NCBI RefSeq assembly: GCF_021202945.1
Contig: NZ_JAJOYR010000001.1
Span: 2,275,543 to 2,339,542 of the forward strand
Direction of reading: 5' to 3'
Length of the DNA: 64,000 nucleotides
DNA from: Stenotrophomonas sp. SY1
GTDB lineage: Bacteria; Pseudomonadota; Gammaproteobacteria; Xanthomonadales; Xanthomonadaceae
The notes beneath the pieces were generated by a model. It made no database searches. It saw only the letters and a list, made by a program, of their open reading frames with translations, and was not told where the DNA came from. Positions 52,441 through 61,317 of this stretch are shown here, piece after piece. The position numbers and the translations under genes were made by a program. The first letter of the stretch is position 1, and the number at the start of each line of letters is the position of its first letter.

Positions 52441-53420
52441 ATCGAGCGGTGAACGCCGGGGTGTCGTACTTCGGCAAGGTGCCTTCGCGCGGCGATTTCG
52501 TGCGTACCAGCGACAACCATCAGCTGCTCGGGTGGCTGGACCGCTGGGCCGGCGAAAGCCTGGAGCTGTTGAGCCAGCACCCCGACTGGAAGCAGCGTTA
52601 CGACGCAGCGCCGGATATCCACTACGCTTTCCTCGGCTCCCGCAGCAAGGCAGTGCTGTGTGGGCACCTGCTGGCCAGCCGTGATGCCTCCCAACGCCGC
52701 TTCCCCTTGCTGTCGGTCGTTCGTCTCGACGCCACGGATCCGTTGCCGTTCATCGGGCGCAGCCCCTTGGCCATGTCCAATGCATGGTCGGGCCTGGCGC
52801 GTCTGGCACGCCAGGCGTACCAGGACACCGATGCAACCGATGCCCTGTCGCGCTTGGGTGATGCGCGTTTCAGCATCAGCACCGAGGCCGACGATTACAA
52901 CGGCAGCTTCCAGGACTTCATGGAAGGCTGCACGGTGGGCGAGCTTGAGCAGCGCCTGCGCGACGCTGGCCATGGCGACGTGTCGTTGAAACACATGCTG
53001 CCAGCGATGGGCATGCTGCTGCAGCCGGTGCTCAGTGGTGGCGATGTGCACATCGACAAGGCTCTGGTGCTGCCGCTCGTCAGGGATGCCGTTTACCGGC
53101 CACTGATCGCCGCATTCTGGCTGGACATGATTTCCAGTTTCGTGGCACGTGGGGATTTCGAACTGTCGGTGTTGCTGCGCAACGACGCCACGCCGTCGAT
53201 GGTGGTCGGCTTCAACGGTGCTGACCGGCAGGTGCTGCGTGCGGTGCTGGACCCGGCCGACGACAGCGGCTTCCTGATCCATCTCAAGCATGCCGATTGG
53301 GTGGAGGAGTACCTCGGCAGCGACTACAACCTCAATCGGCTTGGCAGCTTCCTGGATCGCGATGATCTGGCGCTGGCTACCGCACGCAAGCTGTTCGGCG
53401 AGACTTTCCTGGGAACATGA
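52437..53420 (+). CDS. tagF: TagF, T6SS accessory/regulatory protein
   Basis: The 327-residue protein opens with the TagF signature 'VSYFGKVPSRGDFVRTSDNH' and 'LDRWAGESLELL', followed by 'YAFLGSRSKAVLCGHL' and 'RRFPLLSVVRLD', matching the BMA_A0400 family in length and order. In Pseudomonas aeruginosa TagF silences the system by sequestering Fha, separately from PpkA/PppA. No fha, ppkA or pppA gene lies in this window, so its partner is unknown. It overlaps both neighbours by 4 nt. Confidence 0.93.
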   Translation: MNRAVNAGVSYFGKVPSRGDFVRTSDNHQLLGWLDRWAGESLELLSQHPDWKQRYDAAPDIHYAFLGSRSKAVLCGHLLASRDASQRRFPLLSVVRLDATDPLPFIGRSPLAMSNAWSGLARLARQAYQDTDATDALSRLGDARFSISTEADDYNGSFQDFMEGCTVGELEQRLRDAGHGDVSLKHMLPAMGMLLQPVLSGGDVHIDKALVLPLVRDAVYRPLIAAFWLDMISSFVARGDFELSVLLRNDATPSMVVGFNGADRQVLRAVLDPADDSGFLIHLKHADWVEEYLGSDYNLNRLGSFLDRDDLALATARKLFGETFLGT

Positions 53421-54205
53421 TGATGGCTTTCTTCAGAAAAACCGGCATGACGATGTTCCTGCTGCTCGCGGCTGCTCCGGCGCTGGCGCAGAACACGGCT
53501 TCGTCAGCAGCAGCGGGCGAGCGTCCGGTCGTCATTGAAGGCGTGGTGCCGGACCAGGCCACCAAGGCGAAGCTGCTGACCAACCTGCGGGCCGTCTACG
53601 GCGCGGATCGCGTGGTCGACCGCGTCCAGGTGGAGAGCATCGCAACTCCGCCGAACTGGGGCGATTACGTCGCCGGCATGATCAATCCGGGGCTGAAGCG
53701 CGTTTCACCTGGGAAGCTCGAGGTGAACGGCCAAGCCGTGCGGATCAGCGGCGAGGTGGGCAACGAAGCACTGCGGCAGCAGGTGGTCAGCGACCTTAGC
53801 CTGGCCAGCAACACCTCGTACACGGTGACCAACGGCCTGAAGGTGGGCTCACAACAGAGCGTGCTCGACCAGACGCTGGCCAACCGCATCATCGAGTTCC
53901 AGAGCGGCAGTGCGAAGCTCACGCCGTTCGGCATGAGCATCCTGGATGAGATGGTGGCCAAGATGGCGCAGATGCCCGACAGCCGTTTCCTGATCATCGG
54001 CCACACCGACAACGTGGGGCAGCGGGAATCCAATCTGTCGTTGAGCCACGCGCGTGCGCTGGCAGTGAAGAACTACATGATGGCCAAGGGCATCCCGGCC
54101 AGCCACATGGATGTACTCGGCAAGGGGCCGGATGAGCCGGTTGCCGACAACACAAGCAACGACGGCCGCGCCCGCAACCGCCGTATCGAGTTTAAGATCC
54201 AGTAA
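53417..54205 (+). CDS. OmpA-family peptidoglycan-anchoring protein of the T6SS
   Basis: The 262-residue protein has a signal peptide ending at 'PALAQ', a BON-like segment at about residues 40-145 ('VVIEGVVPDQATKAKLL', 'GEVGNEALRQQVVSDL'), and a C-terminal OmpA domain ('IEFQSGSAKLTPFG', 'FLIIGHTDNVGQRESNLSLS', 'GRARNRRIEFKIQ'). The domain binds peptidoglycan. Because TssL here lacks such a domain, this protein probably fixes the membrane complex to the wall, like TagL or TagN proteins elsewhere. It is the last gene of the M15-to-tagF arm and is convergent with tssA. Confidence 0.9.
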   Translation: MMMAFFRKTGMTMFLLLAAAPALAQNTASSAAAGERPVVIEGVVPDQATKAKLLTNLRAVYGADRVVDRVQVESIATPPNWGDYVAGMINPGLKRVSPGKLEVNGQAVRISGEVGNEALRQQVVSDLSLASNTSYTVTNGLKVGSQQSVLDQTLANRIIEFQSGSAKLTPFGMSILDEMVAKMAQMPDSRFLIIGHTDNVGQRESNLSLSHARALAVKNYMMAKGIPASHMDVLGKGPDEPVADNTSNDGRARNRRIEFKIQ

Positions 54206-54220
54206 CGCCGAAGCGACGGA

Positions 54221-54244
54221 ACGGAGGGCTTAGTAGCCCTCCGT
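54221..54244. terminator. Bidirectional terminator between the OmpA gene and tssA
   Basis: A perfect 10-bp stem (ACGGAGGGCT with AGCCCTCCGT) and 4-nt loop separates the two convergent genes. The tssA stop codon (TTA on the plus strand at 54230-54232) lies at the top of the hairpin. Confidence 0.7.
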
Positions 54245-55294
54245 GTCCTGGTTCACGTCCAGCATTTCTTCCATCTGGTCCAGCGTGGACTGGTCCTTGA
54301 CGACGCGCTTGAGCCAGACGTGCAGCGGCATCTCGCCCCAGCGCGCTGCCTTCTCCGCGAGATAGGCAACCGGGCTGTGTGGCTCGGTGCGGCGGAAGAA
54401 CTCGGCCACCTGGCGCAGTTGCTGCAGCGCCTCCTTGCGTGAAGCCGGCGCACCGCCAGTGCCGCGCGGCGCATTGCTGGCCGGCGCATCAGACATCGCC
54501 ATGCTGGCCGCGAAGGGGATGTTATCAGTGGCTGCCACGTCTTGGATTTCGCCGTCGAGCAACATTCCGGCTTCACGCGCAAAACGGTGGGCAGTACGTT
54601 GGATGTGATCCAGCTGTTCACGCACCGCGCTGAAGCTGGGGCCGTCCATTCCAAGCCGGTTGTCGACAGCATTCTGCAGTTCGGTCAAGGCCGCGCTGCA
54701 ATCGGGAAGAGCCTCGAACAACTGCCGATAGAAATCGTGGCTGGTATCACGACGAGCCGCTTCCAACAGGTCCAGCCCGGGGCGACCGTCATCCGGCTCG
54801 CCGCTGTTCGCACGTGCATGGGCATGTTCGAAGTCAGCAATGCTGAATCGGCCCTGCGGTGCAGCAACGATGTGGACATTGCGTAGCCATTGCAGCGAGT
54901 TGGTCAGCAGCCAGCTCAAGTTGCCAATGCGCTCTTCCTGGTCGCCGTCATAGGCCAGCGGATGCACTTGCTCCCAGTAGCTGTCGCACAACCCGGCGAT
55001 CGTGCGGTAACCACCGGAAAGGCCGGTGAATCCATTCAACTGGGTGTTGGCTTCACATAACCAGCCGGCCAAACGCAGGTCCTTTGTGCGGGACTGCAGC
55101 AGGTCGGTGCAGTCGCGCAATACGCCTTGCCAGTCAGCGTATTTGATGTCCGTCTGCCATGCGCCCTGATCCAAAGTGGGATCGTCGGCACGTCGTTTTT
55201 CGATGATGCGGTCAAATTCAGCGGAGAACGAAAGGTCTTCGCCTGTAGGCGCGTTGTCCGAAATCGGGGCCAGCAGGGCTTCCTGATCCAGCAT
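54230..55294 (-). CDS. tssA: TssA, T6SS cap/assembly protein
   Basis: The 354-residue protein has the ImpA N-terminal domain ('LLAPISDNAPTGEDLSF', 'DWQGVLRDCTDLLQSRTKDL', 'GLCDSYWEQVHPLAYDGD', 'RIGNLSWL') and a short C-terminal region with 'SPVAYLAEKAARWGEMPLHV', typical of the short TssA class. TssA organises baseplate docking and tube/sheath growth. The ATG at 55294 gives the usual N-terminus. It is transcribed alone on the minus strand; 247 bp separate it from vgrG-C and would hold its promoter. Confidence 0.95.
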   Translation of the reverse strand: MLDQEALLAPISDNAPTGEDLSFSAEFDRIIEKRRADDPTLDQGAWQTDIKYADWQGVLRDCTDLLQSRTKDLRLAGWLCEANTQLNGFTGLSGGYRTIAGLCDSYWEQVHPLAYDGDQEERIGNLSWLLTNSLQWLRNVHIVAAPQGRFSIADFEHAHARANSGEPDDGRPGLDLLEAARRDTSHDFYRQLFEALPDCSAALTELQNAVDNRLGMDGPSFSAVREQLDHIQRTAHRFAREAGMLLDGEIQDVAATDNIPFAASMAMSDAPASNAPRGTGGAPASRKEALQQLRQVAEFFRRTEPHSPVAYLAEKAARWGEMPLHVWLKRVVKDQSTLDQMEEMLDVNQDTEGY

Positions 55295-55541
55295 GGCAAA
55301 TCTCACTAGGGGTTGTCCGGCGATTCTAGCGTGGTGCAATGCATCCGGTGTTCATCGGGTGCGCGCTTGTTATTTCATCGCGTGATTAATGCGAACAGCT
55401 TTCTGTTCACCCATTCATCCGGCTGGCGTGCCCGTGAAGCCGAGTGGACATTTGCGGTAATGGTTTTCTGGTAAGTTCCAGTTCTGGAAAATCGACAAAA
55501 TGCCGCGTTTCGAGCGGATCGTCACATTATCTGGGAATGGC

Positions 55542-58222
55542 ATGGATCAGCTGAATGACCTGATGGCGCAGGTAGCGGCATTGAGCGGCGCGCAGCGTTT
55601 GTATCGCCTAGAGAGCGAGTTTCTTGGTGATGGCGTGGTGGAGCGTTGGTGGGGGCACGATGCGTTGGGCACACATGCCCTGACCGAAGTGGATGTGCTC
55701 TCCACCGATCAGGCGGTGGACCTGGAAGCATTGCTGGGCACGCCGGCCAAGCTGTTGGCACGCACGGCCGATGGCGGTGAGTGGGCACGCAGTGGCCTGG
55801 TGTCCGAAGCACGCCGTCTGGGCAGTGATGGCGGCCTGGTGCGTTATCGCCTGTCGCTGTCGTCGTGGACGTGGTGGTTGCAGCATGCGCGCAACAGCCG
55901 GGTGTTCCAGGACAAGAGCGTGCGGCAGATCGTCGATGAGGTGCTGCAGGCGCACGAGGAACTGGCACGCTGGCAATGGGCCGAAGGCTGCGATGCCCTG
56001 TTGGGCGAGCGTGTGCGCAGTTACTGCGTGCAGTACCGCGAGAGTGATCTGGATTTCATGCAGCGGTTGCTGGCCGAGGAAGGACTGGGCTGGCGATTGC
56101 TGGACGATGCGCAGGCCCGATGCGGCAACGGCATGGAGATCTTCGCCGACAGCCAGCACCTGCCCGAAGCGGCCAGCAGCACGGGGGCGGGCGTGCGTTT
56201 CCACCGCAGCGATGCCACCGAGTCCAGCGACAGCCTTCAGCAACTTGGTCGCCAGCGCCAGCTGACCAGCACCCGCGTCAGCGTGCTGAGTGATGACTAC
56301 CGACGCGTGGCCAGCCTTGCCCGGCAACTGCCGGTGGAGGGCGGTGGCACGCAGTCGCAGCGCGAGCATTACGATCCGGCCGGCGCCTATGCCTTTGCCG
56401 ATGGCGCTACGGCCGATCATTACGCCCGGTTGCAGGCGCAGGTGCTGGAAGCACACAGCCGCGGTTGGAACGGGCAGGGCAGCGTGCGTGGCTTCCAGTC
56501 CGGCACCTGGCTGCGGGTACAGCAGGCGCCGTTTGCCACGCCACCGGAGTTGTTGCTGGTGGAGGTGGAACACACCGGCATCAACAACCTGCCCACGGAC
56601 CTGCGCAAGGCTGTGGAGGACAACACGCTGGGCACGCGACCGATGCACGGCGGCAGTGCGGCCAGCTGGCAGCTGGCCGAGCAGGTGGGTTACGGCAATG
56701 CCTTCAAGGCGGTGGAGCGCAACCTGCCGTGGCGCCCGCAGCTGCACGATGCCACCGGTGCGCGCCTGAACCCGCGCCCGACCGCACCGGGTTACCAGAC
56801 CGCCATCGTCGTGGCCGGCCACGCAGGCGGTGGTCAGGATGTATATGCCGACAGCCTGGGACGGATCCGCGTGCGCTTCCATTTCCAGGACGCGCAGGGC
56901 GACACCACCTGGCTGCGTGTGGCCCAGCGTTACGCCGGCCCCGGCGTTGGCAGCCAGTTCCTGCCGCGCGTGGGGCAGGAAGTGGTGGTGGGGTTTCTGG
57001 AAGGCGACATTGATCGTCCCATCGTGCTGGGCGCGCTCTACAACGGGCGTGGCGAAGCCGGCGTGGCCCCCACCCCGGCCGGGGCCGAAGGGGAGAGCGA
57101 TCGCACGATGTATGGACAGGCCAACGACCAGCGCGGCAGCGCGCAGGGCAACCTGAGCGGCGGCCATGCGCCGGCCTGGCATGCCGCTGGCGGCGGGGAT
57201 GATGCCCATCGTCACGCCGGCGCGCTGTGGGGCATCCGCTCGCGCGAGTGGGAAGGCGGCCAAGGCAGCAATCATCTGCTGTTCGACGATTCGGACCAGC
57301 AGCTGCGCGTGCAGCTGGCCAGCAGCCAGCAGACTTCGCAGTTGACCCTGGGCCACCTGCGGCATCAGTCCGACAACTTCCTGGGCAGCCTGCGCGGGAC
57401 CGGCTTCGAGCTGCGCAGCGATGGCTGGGGCGCGGTGCGGGCGACGGCGGGCAGTTGGTTCACGGCGTATGCGCATGACGGGGCCAGCCCGGCCGGTGAA
57501 GCGATGCAGCCGGTGGCGCTGCTCAAGCAGGTGACCCAGTTGGGCCAGCGCTTCAGTGATGCCGCCCGTACCCATCTGACCAGTCCACTGGCGCTGCAGG
57601 AAGGCGCCGGCGGCCAGAAGCGCTCCCGTCTGATTGCCGACCAGGCGCCGCTGGCCGCGCTGTTGGCCAGCACCAGCACCACTGTCAGCGGTGCTGCCTT
57701 TGACGAGGCGCGCGGGCAAGCCCGTGAACGGCAGGCGCAACCGGGCGAGGGGCGCGTGCCACACAGCGGTGATCCGCTGCTGGGGCTGGCGGCACCGGCG
57801 GGCGTTTTGCAGGTGGCCGGGCAGGCCTTGCACTGGACGGCGGGCGAGGGCCTGTTGCTGGCCAGCGGCGGCGACAGCGACATGACGGTGATGGGCGATG
57901 CGCGGCTGCATGCGGCGCAGGCCATCGGCGTGCTGGCAGCGGCGGTCGAAGGCGGCGTGAAGGACGGCAATGCGCTGAGCGTGGTCACCGGTACCGGCGA
58001 GCTGGACGTGCAGGCGCAGAATGACAAGGTGACGATCCAGGCCCGGCAGGCACTGCGTGCGGCCAGCGCACAGGGCGTGGTGGAACTGGCCGCCGGCAAG
58101 ACGATCCATATCGCCACCGCTGGCGGTGCCAGCGTGACGATCGAGGGCGGCAACATCACTTTCAACTGCCCGGGCACGATCCGGGTGCATGCAAGCAGGA
58201 AGTCGTTCGTCGGGCCGACGCA
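55542..58222 (+). repeat. Direct repeat, copy 1 (vgrG-C)
   Basis: This 2,681-bp stretch recurs at 61318-63998, offset by 5,776 bp. By eye I found four mismatches (55610, 55655, 55657, 58172). Similarity drops right after 58222, where the cargo-docking C-terminus begins. Confidence 0.92.
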
Positions 58223-58442
58223 TCTCTCCACCGAAATGAATACCTGGCCCGATGCCCGGTTTGATGACGTCTACGTGGTGAGGCACCGGGCGACGGGCGA
58301 ACCGATGGCCAACACGCGCGTGGAGATAGCCCGTGGCGATGGCGGGCGGACGGAAGCCATCACCGATGCGCAGGGGCGTTTGCCACGGCAGCGCGGGCAG
58401 GGCATCGACGAAGTGATCATCAAGATTCTGGGGAAGGCCTAG
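55542..58442 (+). CDS. vgrG: VgrG spike protein C
   Basis: The 966-residue protein has the gp27-like part ('SYCVQYRESDLDFMQRLLAEEG' in core 'QYRESDLDFMQRLL'), the gp5 OB fold ('LGRIRVRFHFQDAQG', 'FLPRVGQEVVVGFLEGDIDR'), a DUF2345 beta-helix ('SVTIEGGNITFNCPG') and a C-terminal transthyretin-like extension ('DVYVVRHRATGEPMANTRVE') that probably docks the cargo. The ATG at 55542 has GGGAA upstream and is shared with the downstream copy; an in-frame ATG at 55500 would add 14 residues. The lipase effector follows after 3 nt. Confidence 0.94.
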   Translation: MDQLNDLMAQVAALSGAQRLYRLESEFLGDGVVERWWGHDALGTHALTEVDVLSTDQAVDLEALLGTPAKLLARTADGGEWARSGLVSEARRLGSDGGLVRYRLSLSSWTWWLQHARNSRVFQDKSVRQIVDEVLQAHEELARWQWAEGCDALLGERVRSYCVQYRESDLDFMQRLLAEEGLGWRLLDDAQARCGNGMEIFADSQHLPEAASSTGAGVRFHRSDATESSDSLQQLGRQRQLTSTRVSVLSDDYRRVASLARQLPVEGGGTQSQREHYDPAGAYAFADGATADHYARLQAQVLEAHSRGWNGQGSVRGFQSGTWLRVQQAPFATPPELLLVEVEHTGINNLPTDLRKAVEDNTLGTRPMHGGSAASWQLAEQVGYGNAFKAVERNLPWRPQLHDATGARLNPRPTAPGYQTAIVVAGHAGGGQDVYADSLGRIRVRFHFQDAQGDTTWLRVAQRYAGPGVGSQFLPRVGQEVVVGFLEGDIDRPIVLGALYNGRGEAGVAPTPAGAEGESDRTMYGQANDQRGSAQGNLSGGHAPAWHAAGGGDDAHRHAGALWGIRSREWEGGQGSNHLLFDDSDQQLRVQLASSQQTSQLTLGHLRHQSDNFLGSLRGTGFELRSDGWGAVRATAGSWFTAYAHDGASPAGEAMQPVALLKQVTQLGQRFSDAARTHLTSPLALQEGAGGQKRSRLIADQAPLAALLASTSTTVSGAAFDEARGQARERQAQPGEGRVPHSGDPLLGLAAPAGVLQVAGQALHWTAGEGLLLASGGDSDMTVMGDARLHAAQAIGVLAAAVEGGVKDGNALSVVTGTGELDVQAQNDKVTIQARQALRAASAQGVVELAAGKTIHIATAGGASVTIEGGNITFNCPGTIRVHASRKSFVGPTHLSTEMNTWPDARFDDVYVVRHRATGEPMANTRVEIARGDGGRTEAITDAQGRLPRQRGQGIDEVIIKILGKA

Positions 58443-58445
58443 TGC

Positions 58446-60068
58446 ATGGATGAGAAACAGGAAGTGATACTTCCCGGTGGAAGTTGGGATGCGGATGGAA
58501 GGCCGATCGCGCGTGCGCGGCTGACCCAGCTGAAGGACCAGCGCGACAAGGTTGTCGAGGCCGATACGGACGCGGTGATTCCGGTCATCTTCCTGCCCGG
58601 CATCATGGGGACCAACCTGAAGTCGAAGATCACCGGTGACCCGGTCTGGCGTCCACCGAACCTTGATGGTGTCGGCGCGGTGCTTGGGGCACTGGGGCAG
58701 ATGTTCGTGTTCCTGTTCAGAGGCGCGGCCACGCGGCAACGCCTGTTGAACCCATTGACCGCCGAAGTGGATGAGCGCGGCTCGGTCGATGCGGAAGACA
58801 CCATCCCTGAAGCGCTCGCCCGTGAGCGTGGTTGGGGCTCGTTGATGCGCTCGGCCTACAACCCGGTGATGGCCGAGATGCATCGCAAGCTCAATGACGT
58901 CATGTCCGCAGGCAAGCTGCAGCAATGGTGGGCAGACGAGGGAGCACGTGCACCCGCCGAATACGGTGAGGTGGTGGGCGGCAACGCTGCGCTGACGATG
59001 GAGCAGTGCCGGCATGCAGCCCATTACCGGTTCGAAGTCTGGTCCGGCGGCTACAACTGGCTGCAAAGCAATCGCAGTTCGGCGCAGGACATCGTCAAGC
59101 GCATCGACGAGGTGATCCTGCCGTACTACGCCAAGCGTGGTATCCGCGCGGGTAAGGTGATATTGGTGACCCACTCGATGGGTGGCCTGGTGTCACGTGC
59201 GGTTGCGCATCTGGAGAACTACGGCAAATTGCTGGGCGTCTCCAACGGCGTCATGCCGGCGACAGGCGCTGCAGCGACCTATCATCACTGCCGGGCAGGC
59301 TACAGCGGTGTTTCCAGCATCATTCTTGGCCGCAATGCCGGTGAGGTGGTGGCGATCCTGGCCAGGGCGCCTGGCGGCCTGGAGTTGCTGCCCACTGCCG
59401 ACTACAACGAAGGGAAACCATGGCTGCAACTGGGCGACAACGGTCCGCGCCTTCCCGTCGGTGGTGACCCCTACAACGAGATATACCTCAACACGAAATG
59501 GTATGGCCTGGTTCCGGAAGAGAACACGGAGCTGCTCGACCCTTCCGCACCGGAGCCTGCGGCAGCATCTGCCCGCGAAGAAGAAGATGGTCCGGCGCTC
59601 TCGGCGCGCACGCTTTTCCAGATCAACATCGAGGGCGTGGCCGCATTTCATTCGGATATCGAGCGCAAGTACTACAAACCAACCTTCGTGCATTACGGCG
59701 ATGACGCAAAACAGTTGAGTTGGGGTTCGTTGGCCTGGAGCGGTGGCAGCATGACCGGCGTGGACATGATGCAGCCGGTATCGGACAACCGTAACGGCAA
59801 GATCAAGCTGAAGGGCGCGACCGGCGTGGTGAAGCTGGAAATAGCGGATCCGGCAGACCCGGGCGACGGGACGGTCCCGGCATGTTCAGGAGCTGCACCG
59901 AAAGCTGAGGTGGCGGGGTGTTTCCGCCAGGGCAGTTTCGGTGCGGGCCAATATGCGGTGAAGGGCAAGAAGGGCTATGAACATCAAAGCAGCTATAACG
60001 ACGAACGTACGCGCTGGGCAACGCTTTATGCCGCGGTCCGGCTTGCGCAGGCAGCAGACTGGGCATGA
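58446..60068 (+). CDS. T6SS lipase/phospholipase effector (Tle type)
   Basis: The 540-residue alpha/beta hydrolase has an oxyanion-hole region 'VIFLPGIMGTNLKS', a nucleophile elbow 'VTHSMGGLVSR' with Ser244, a candidate Asp474 in 'DPGDGTVP' and His513 in 'GYEHQSSYN', forming a plausible Ser-Asp-His triad. The elbow has Thr in place of the first Gly of GXSXG. There is no signal peptide, which fits T6SS delivery. It starts 3 nt after vgrG-C and is followed by a Tli4-like immunity gene, the arrangement known for Tle phospholipase effectors. The expected action is hydrolysis of target membrane phospholipids. The exact Tle class cannot be set without a search. Confidence 0.85.
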   Translation: MDEKQEVILPGGSWDADGRPIARARLTQLKDQRDKVVEADTDAVIPVIFLPGIMGTNLKSKITGDPVWRPPNLDGVGAVLGALGQMFVFLFRGAATRQRLLNPLTAEVDERGSVDAEDTIPEALARERGWGSLMRSAYNPVMAEMHRKLNDVMSAGKLQQWWADEGARAPAEYGEVVGGNAALTMEQCRHAAHYRFEVWSGGYNWLQSNRSSAQDIVKRIDEVILPYYAKRGIRAGKVILVTHSMGGLVSRAVAHLENYGKLLGVSNGVMPATGAAATYHHCRAGYSGVSSIILGRNAGEVVAILARAPGGLELLPTADYNEGKPWLQLGDNGPRLPVGGDPYNEIYLNTKWYGLVPEENTELLDPSAPEPAAASAREEEDGPALSARTLFQINIEGVAAFHSDIERKYYKPTFVHYGDDAKQLSWGSLAWSGGSMTGVDMMQPVSDNRNGKIKLKGATGVVKLEIADPADPGDGTVPACSGAAPKAEVAGCFRQGSFGAGQYAVKGKKGYEHQSSYNDERTRWATLYAAVRLAQAADWA

Positions 60069-60081
60069 GCCATGCAGCGGA

Positions 60082-61065
60082 ATGGCTCTGATGGGGCCCG
60101 CGCTGTGCACTCTGCTAGGGATGGCGTTGGTGGCGCTAGCCTGGACCAGCACCGCCATGGCCGCCCCGATTCAACGGAATAATCAGATGAAGACACTATG
60201 CGTTGGGCGGTTTTTGATTGATGTTCCTGCTGGCACCGCGGTCAGTCCCGGCTACGTTTATGCTCGGAAGAAGGTACAGACCACGCTGGGCGTATCCAGC
60301 GATGCGTTCCACCGGCGAATCAATGAGCGTGGAGCCGCATTGAGTGCGGCACGCCACCGGATGGGTGGCAGCATGGCGGTCAGCCAGACGCGGATCGATG
60401 ACGACGCGGTGCTGGTTACCTCATGGGTTGCCGACAGCAGTCGCGCGGGTCATCGGCAGGAGTTGTACGTGCTGGATCGCACGCATGATGTGCAATACCT
60501 GGTCAGCGGGGAAACCGAAGCGGCCAGGTTGCCGGCGGCTATCGAAAATTACCGGGCATTGCGTCCCCGTATCAGCTATCGGCGCCCGGACTCCATTCCC
60601 ACTACTGCCGGGTTCTGCATTGATTCGGGTTTCATTGCCGGCAACCGCATCAACAGCGAGGAAATGACGGTCGGCCTGCGTCCGCGCGAATACCCGGGAG
60701 CACGGATGACGTTGATGTCCTATGTGACGGGAAAGCCGGATCGGCCGCTGCTGCAGCGCAGCTCCAATGTCCCGCCCGAATATGCCGCCGCCCAAGCGCA
60801 GATGCGTAATCTCCGCCGCGGCGAGCGCGATGTCGGCCCCATTCAAGGCCAGGAGATTCTTGCGCATGGCCAAAGCGATGGAAACCAGATGTATGCGTTT
60901 CTATGGGAATCGCAGGGGCGTGCCGAGTCACTGCAGTTCCCGTTCCTGTCACTGCAGTTGTTGGCTGAAGAGAAAGGCACCCAAGCATTTCGTGATGACG
61001 CCCAGGCACTGGGTGCCTGGGATCAGGTACTTGGCAGCTTGCGCCTGAGGCCTGGTGCGATCTGA
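60082..61065 (+). CDS. Tli4-like immunity protein for the lipase effector
   Basis: The 327-residue protein starts with a hydrophobic signal or anchor ('LCTLLGMALVALAWTSTAMA', cleavage near AMAA), so it works in the periplasm. The mature part begins 'KTLCVGRFLIDVPAG', and includes 'AGFCIDSGFI' and 'RGERDVGPIQGQEILA', which match the two-domain Tli4 pattern. It lies 13 nt after the lipase gene. A GCGGA sequence precedes the ATG at 60082; an upstream in-frame ATG at 59977 would overlap the lipase gene and bury the signal peptide. It should bind and block the lipase delivered by sibling cells. Confidence 0.82.
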   Translation: MALMGPALCTLLGMALVALAWTSTAMAAPIQRNNQMKTLCVGRFLIDVPAGTAVSPGYVYARKKVQTTLGVSSDAFHRRINERGAALSAARHRMGGSMAVSQTRIDDDAVLVTSWVADSSRAGHRQELYVLDRTHDVQYLVSGETEAARLPAAIENYRALRPRISYRRPDSIPTTAGFCIDSGFIAGNRINSEEMTVGLRPREYPGARMTLMSYVTGKPDRPLLQRSSNVPPEYAAAQAQMRNLRRGERDVGPIQGQEILAHGQSDGNQMYAFLWESQGRAESLQFPFLSLQLLAEEKGTQAFRDDAQALGAWDQVLGSLRLRPGAI

Positions 61066-61317
61066 TGGCTACTTTCAGGAACGGCCACAAGTTTCCTGAA
61101 TGGGCGCCGGCAATTCGTTAATTCTTTGTGATTGAAATCTGGCGACGGCCCGCGTCTCGAACCTCAAAATGTGCGCCACTTCCGGATTTGATGCCAGGTT
61201 GTTCGTTTGCCTGAAACGGCCATGGGAAATGGAGTTCCGGCTTTCTGATAAATTCGGGCGCAGGAATCCGATCAATGTTTGTTGATTGAAAGGATAGTCA
61301 CAACATCTGGAAATAGC

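Noticed and set aside
55608-59174. A very long open frame (over 1,100 codons) on the minus strand opposite vgrG-C and the lipase gene, repeated opposite vgrG-D
   Set aside because: It is antisense to well-supported genes, its composition (His/Arg/Ala/Gln-rich) is that of a GC-rich shadow frame, and it has no recognisable domain.
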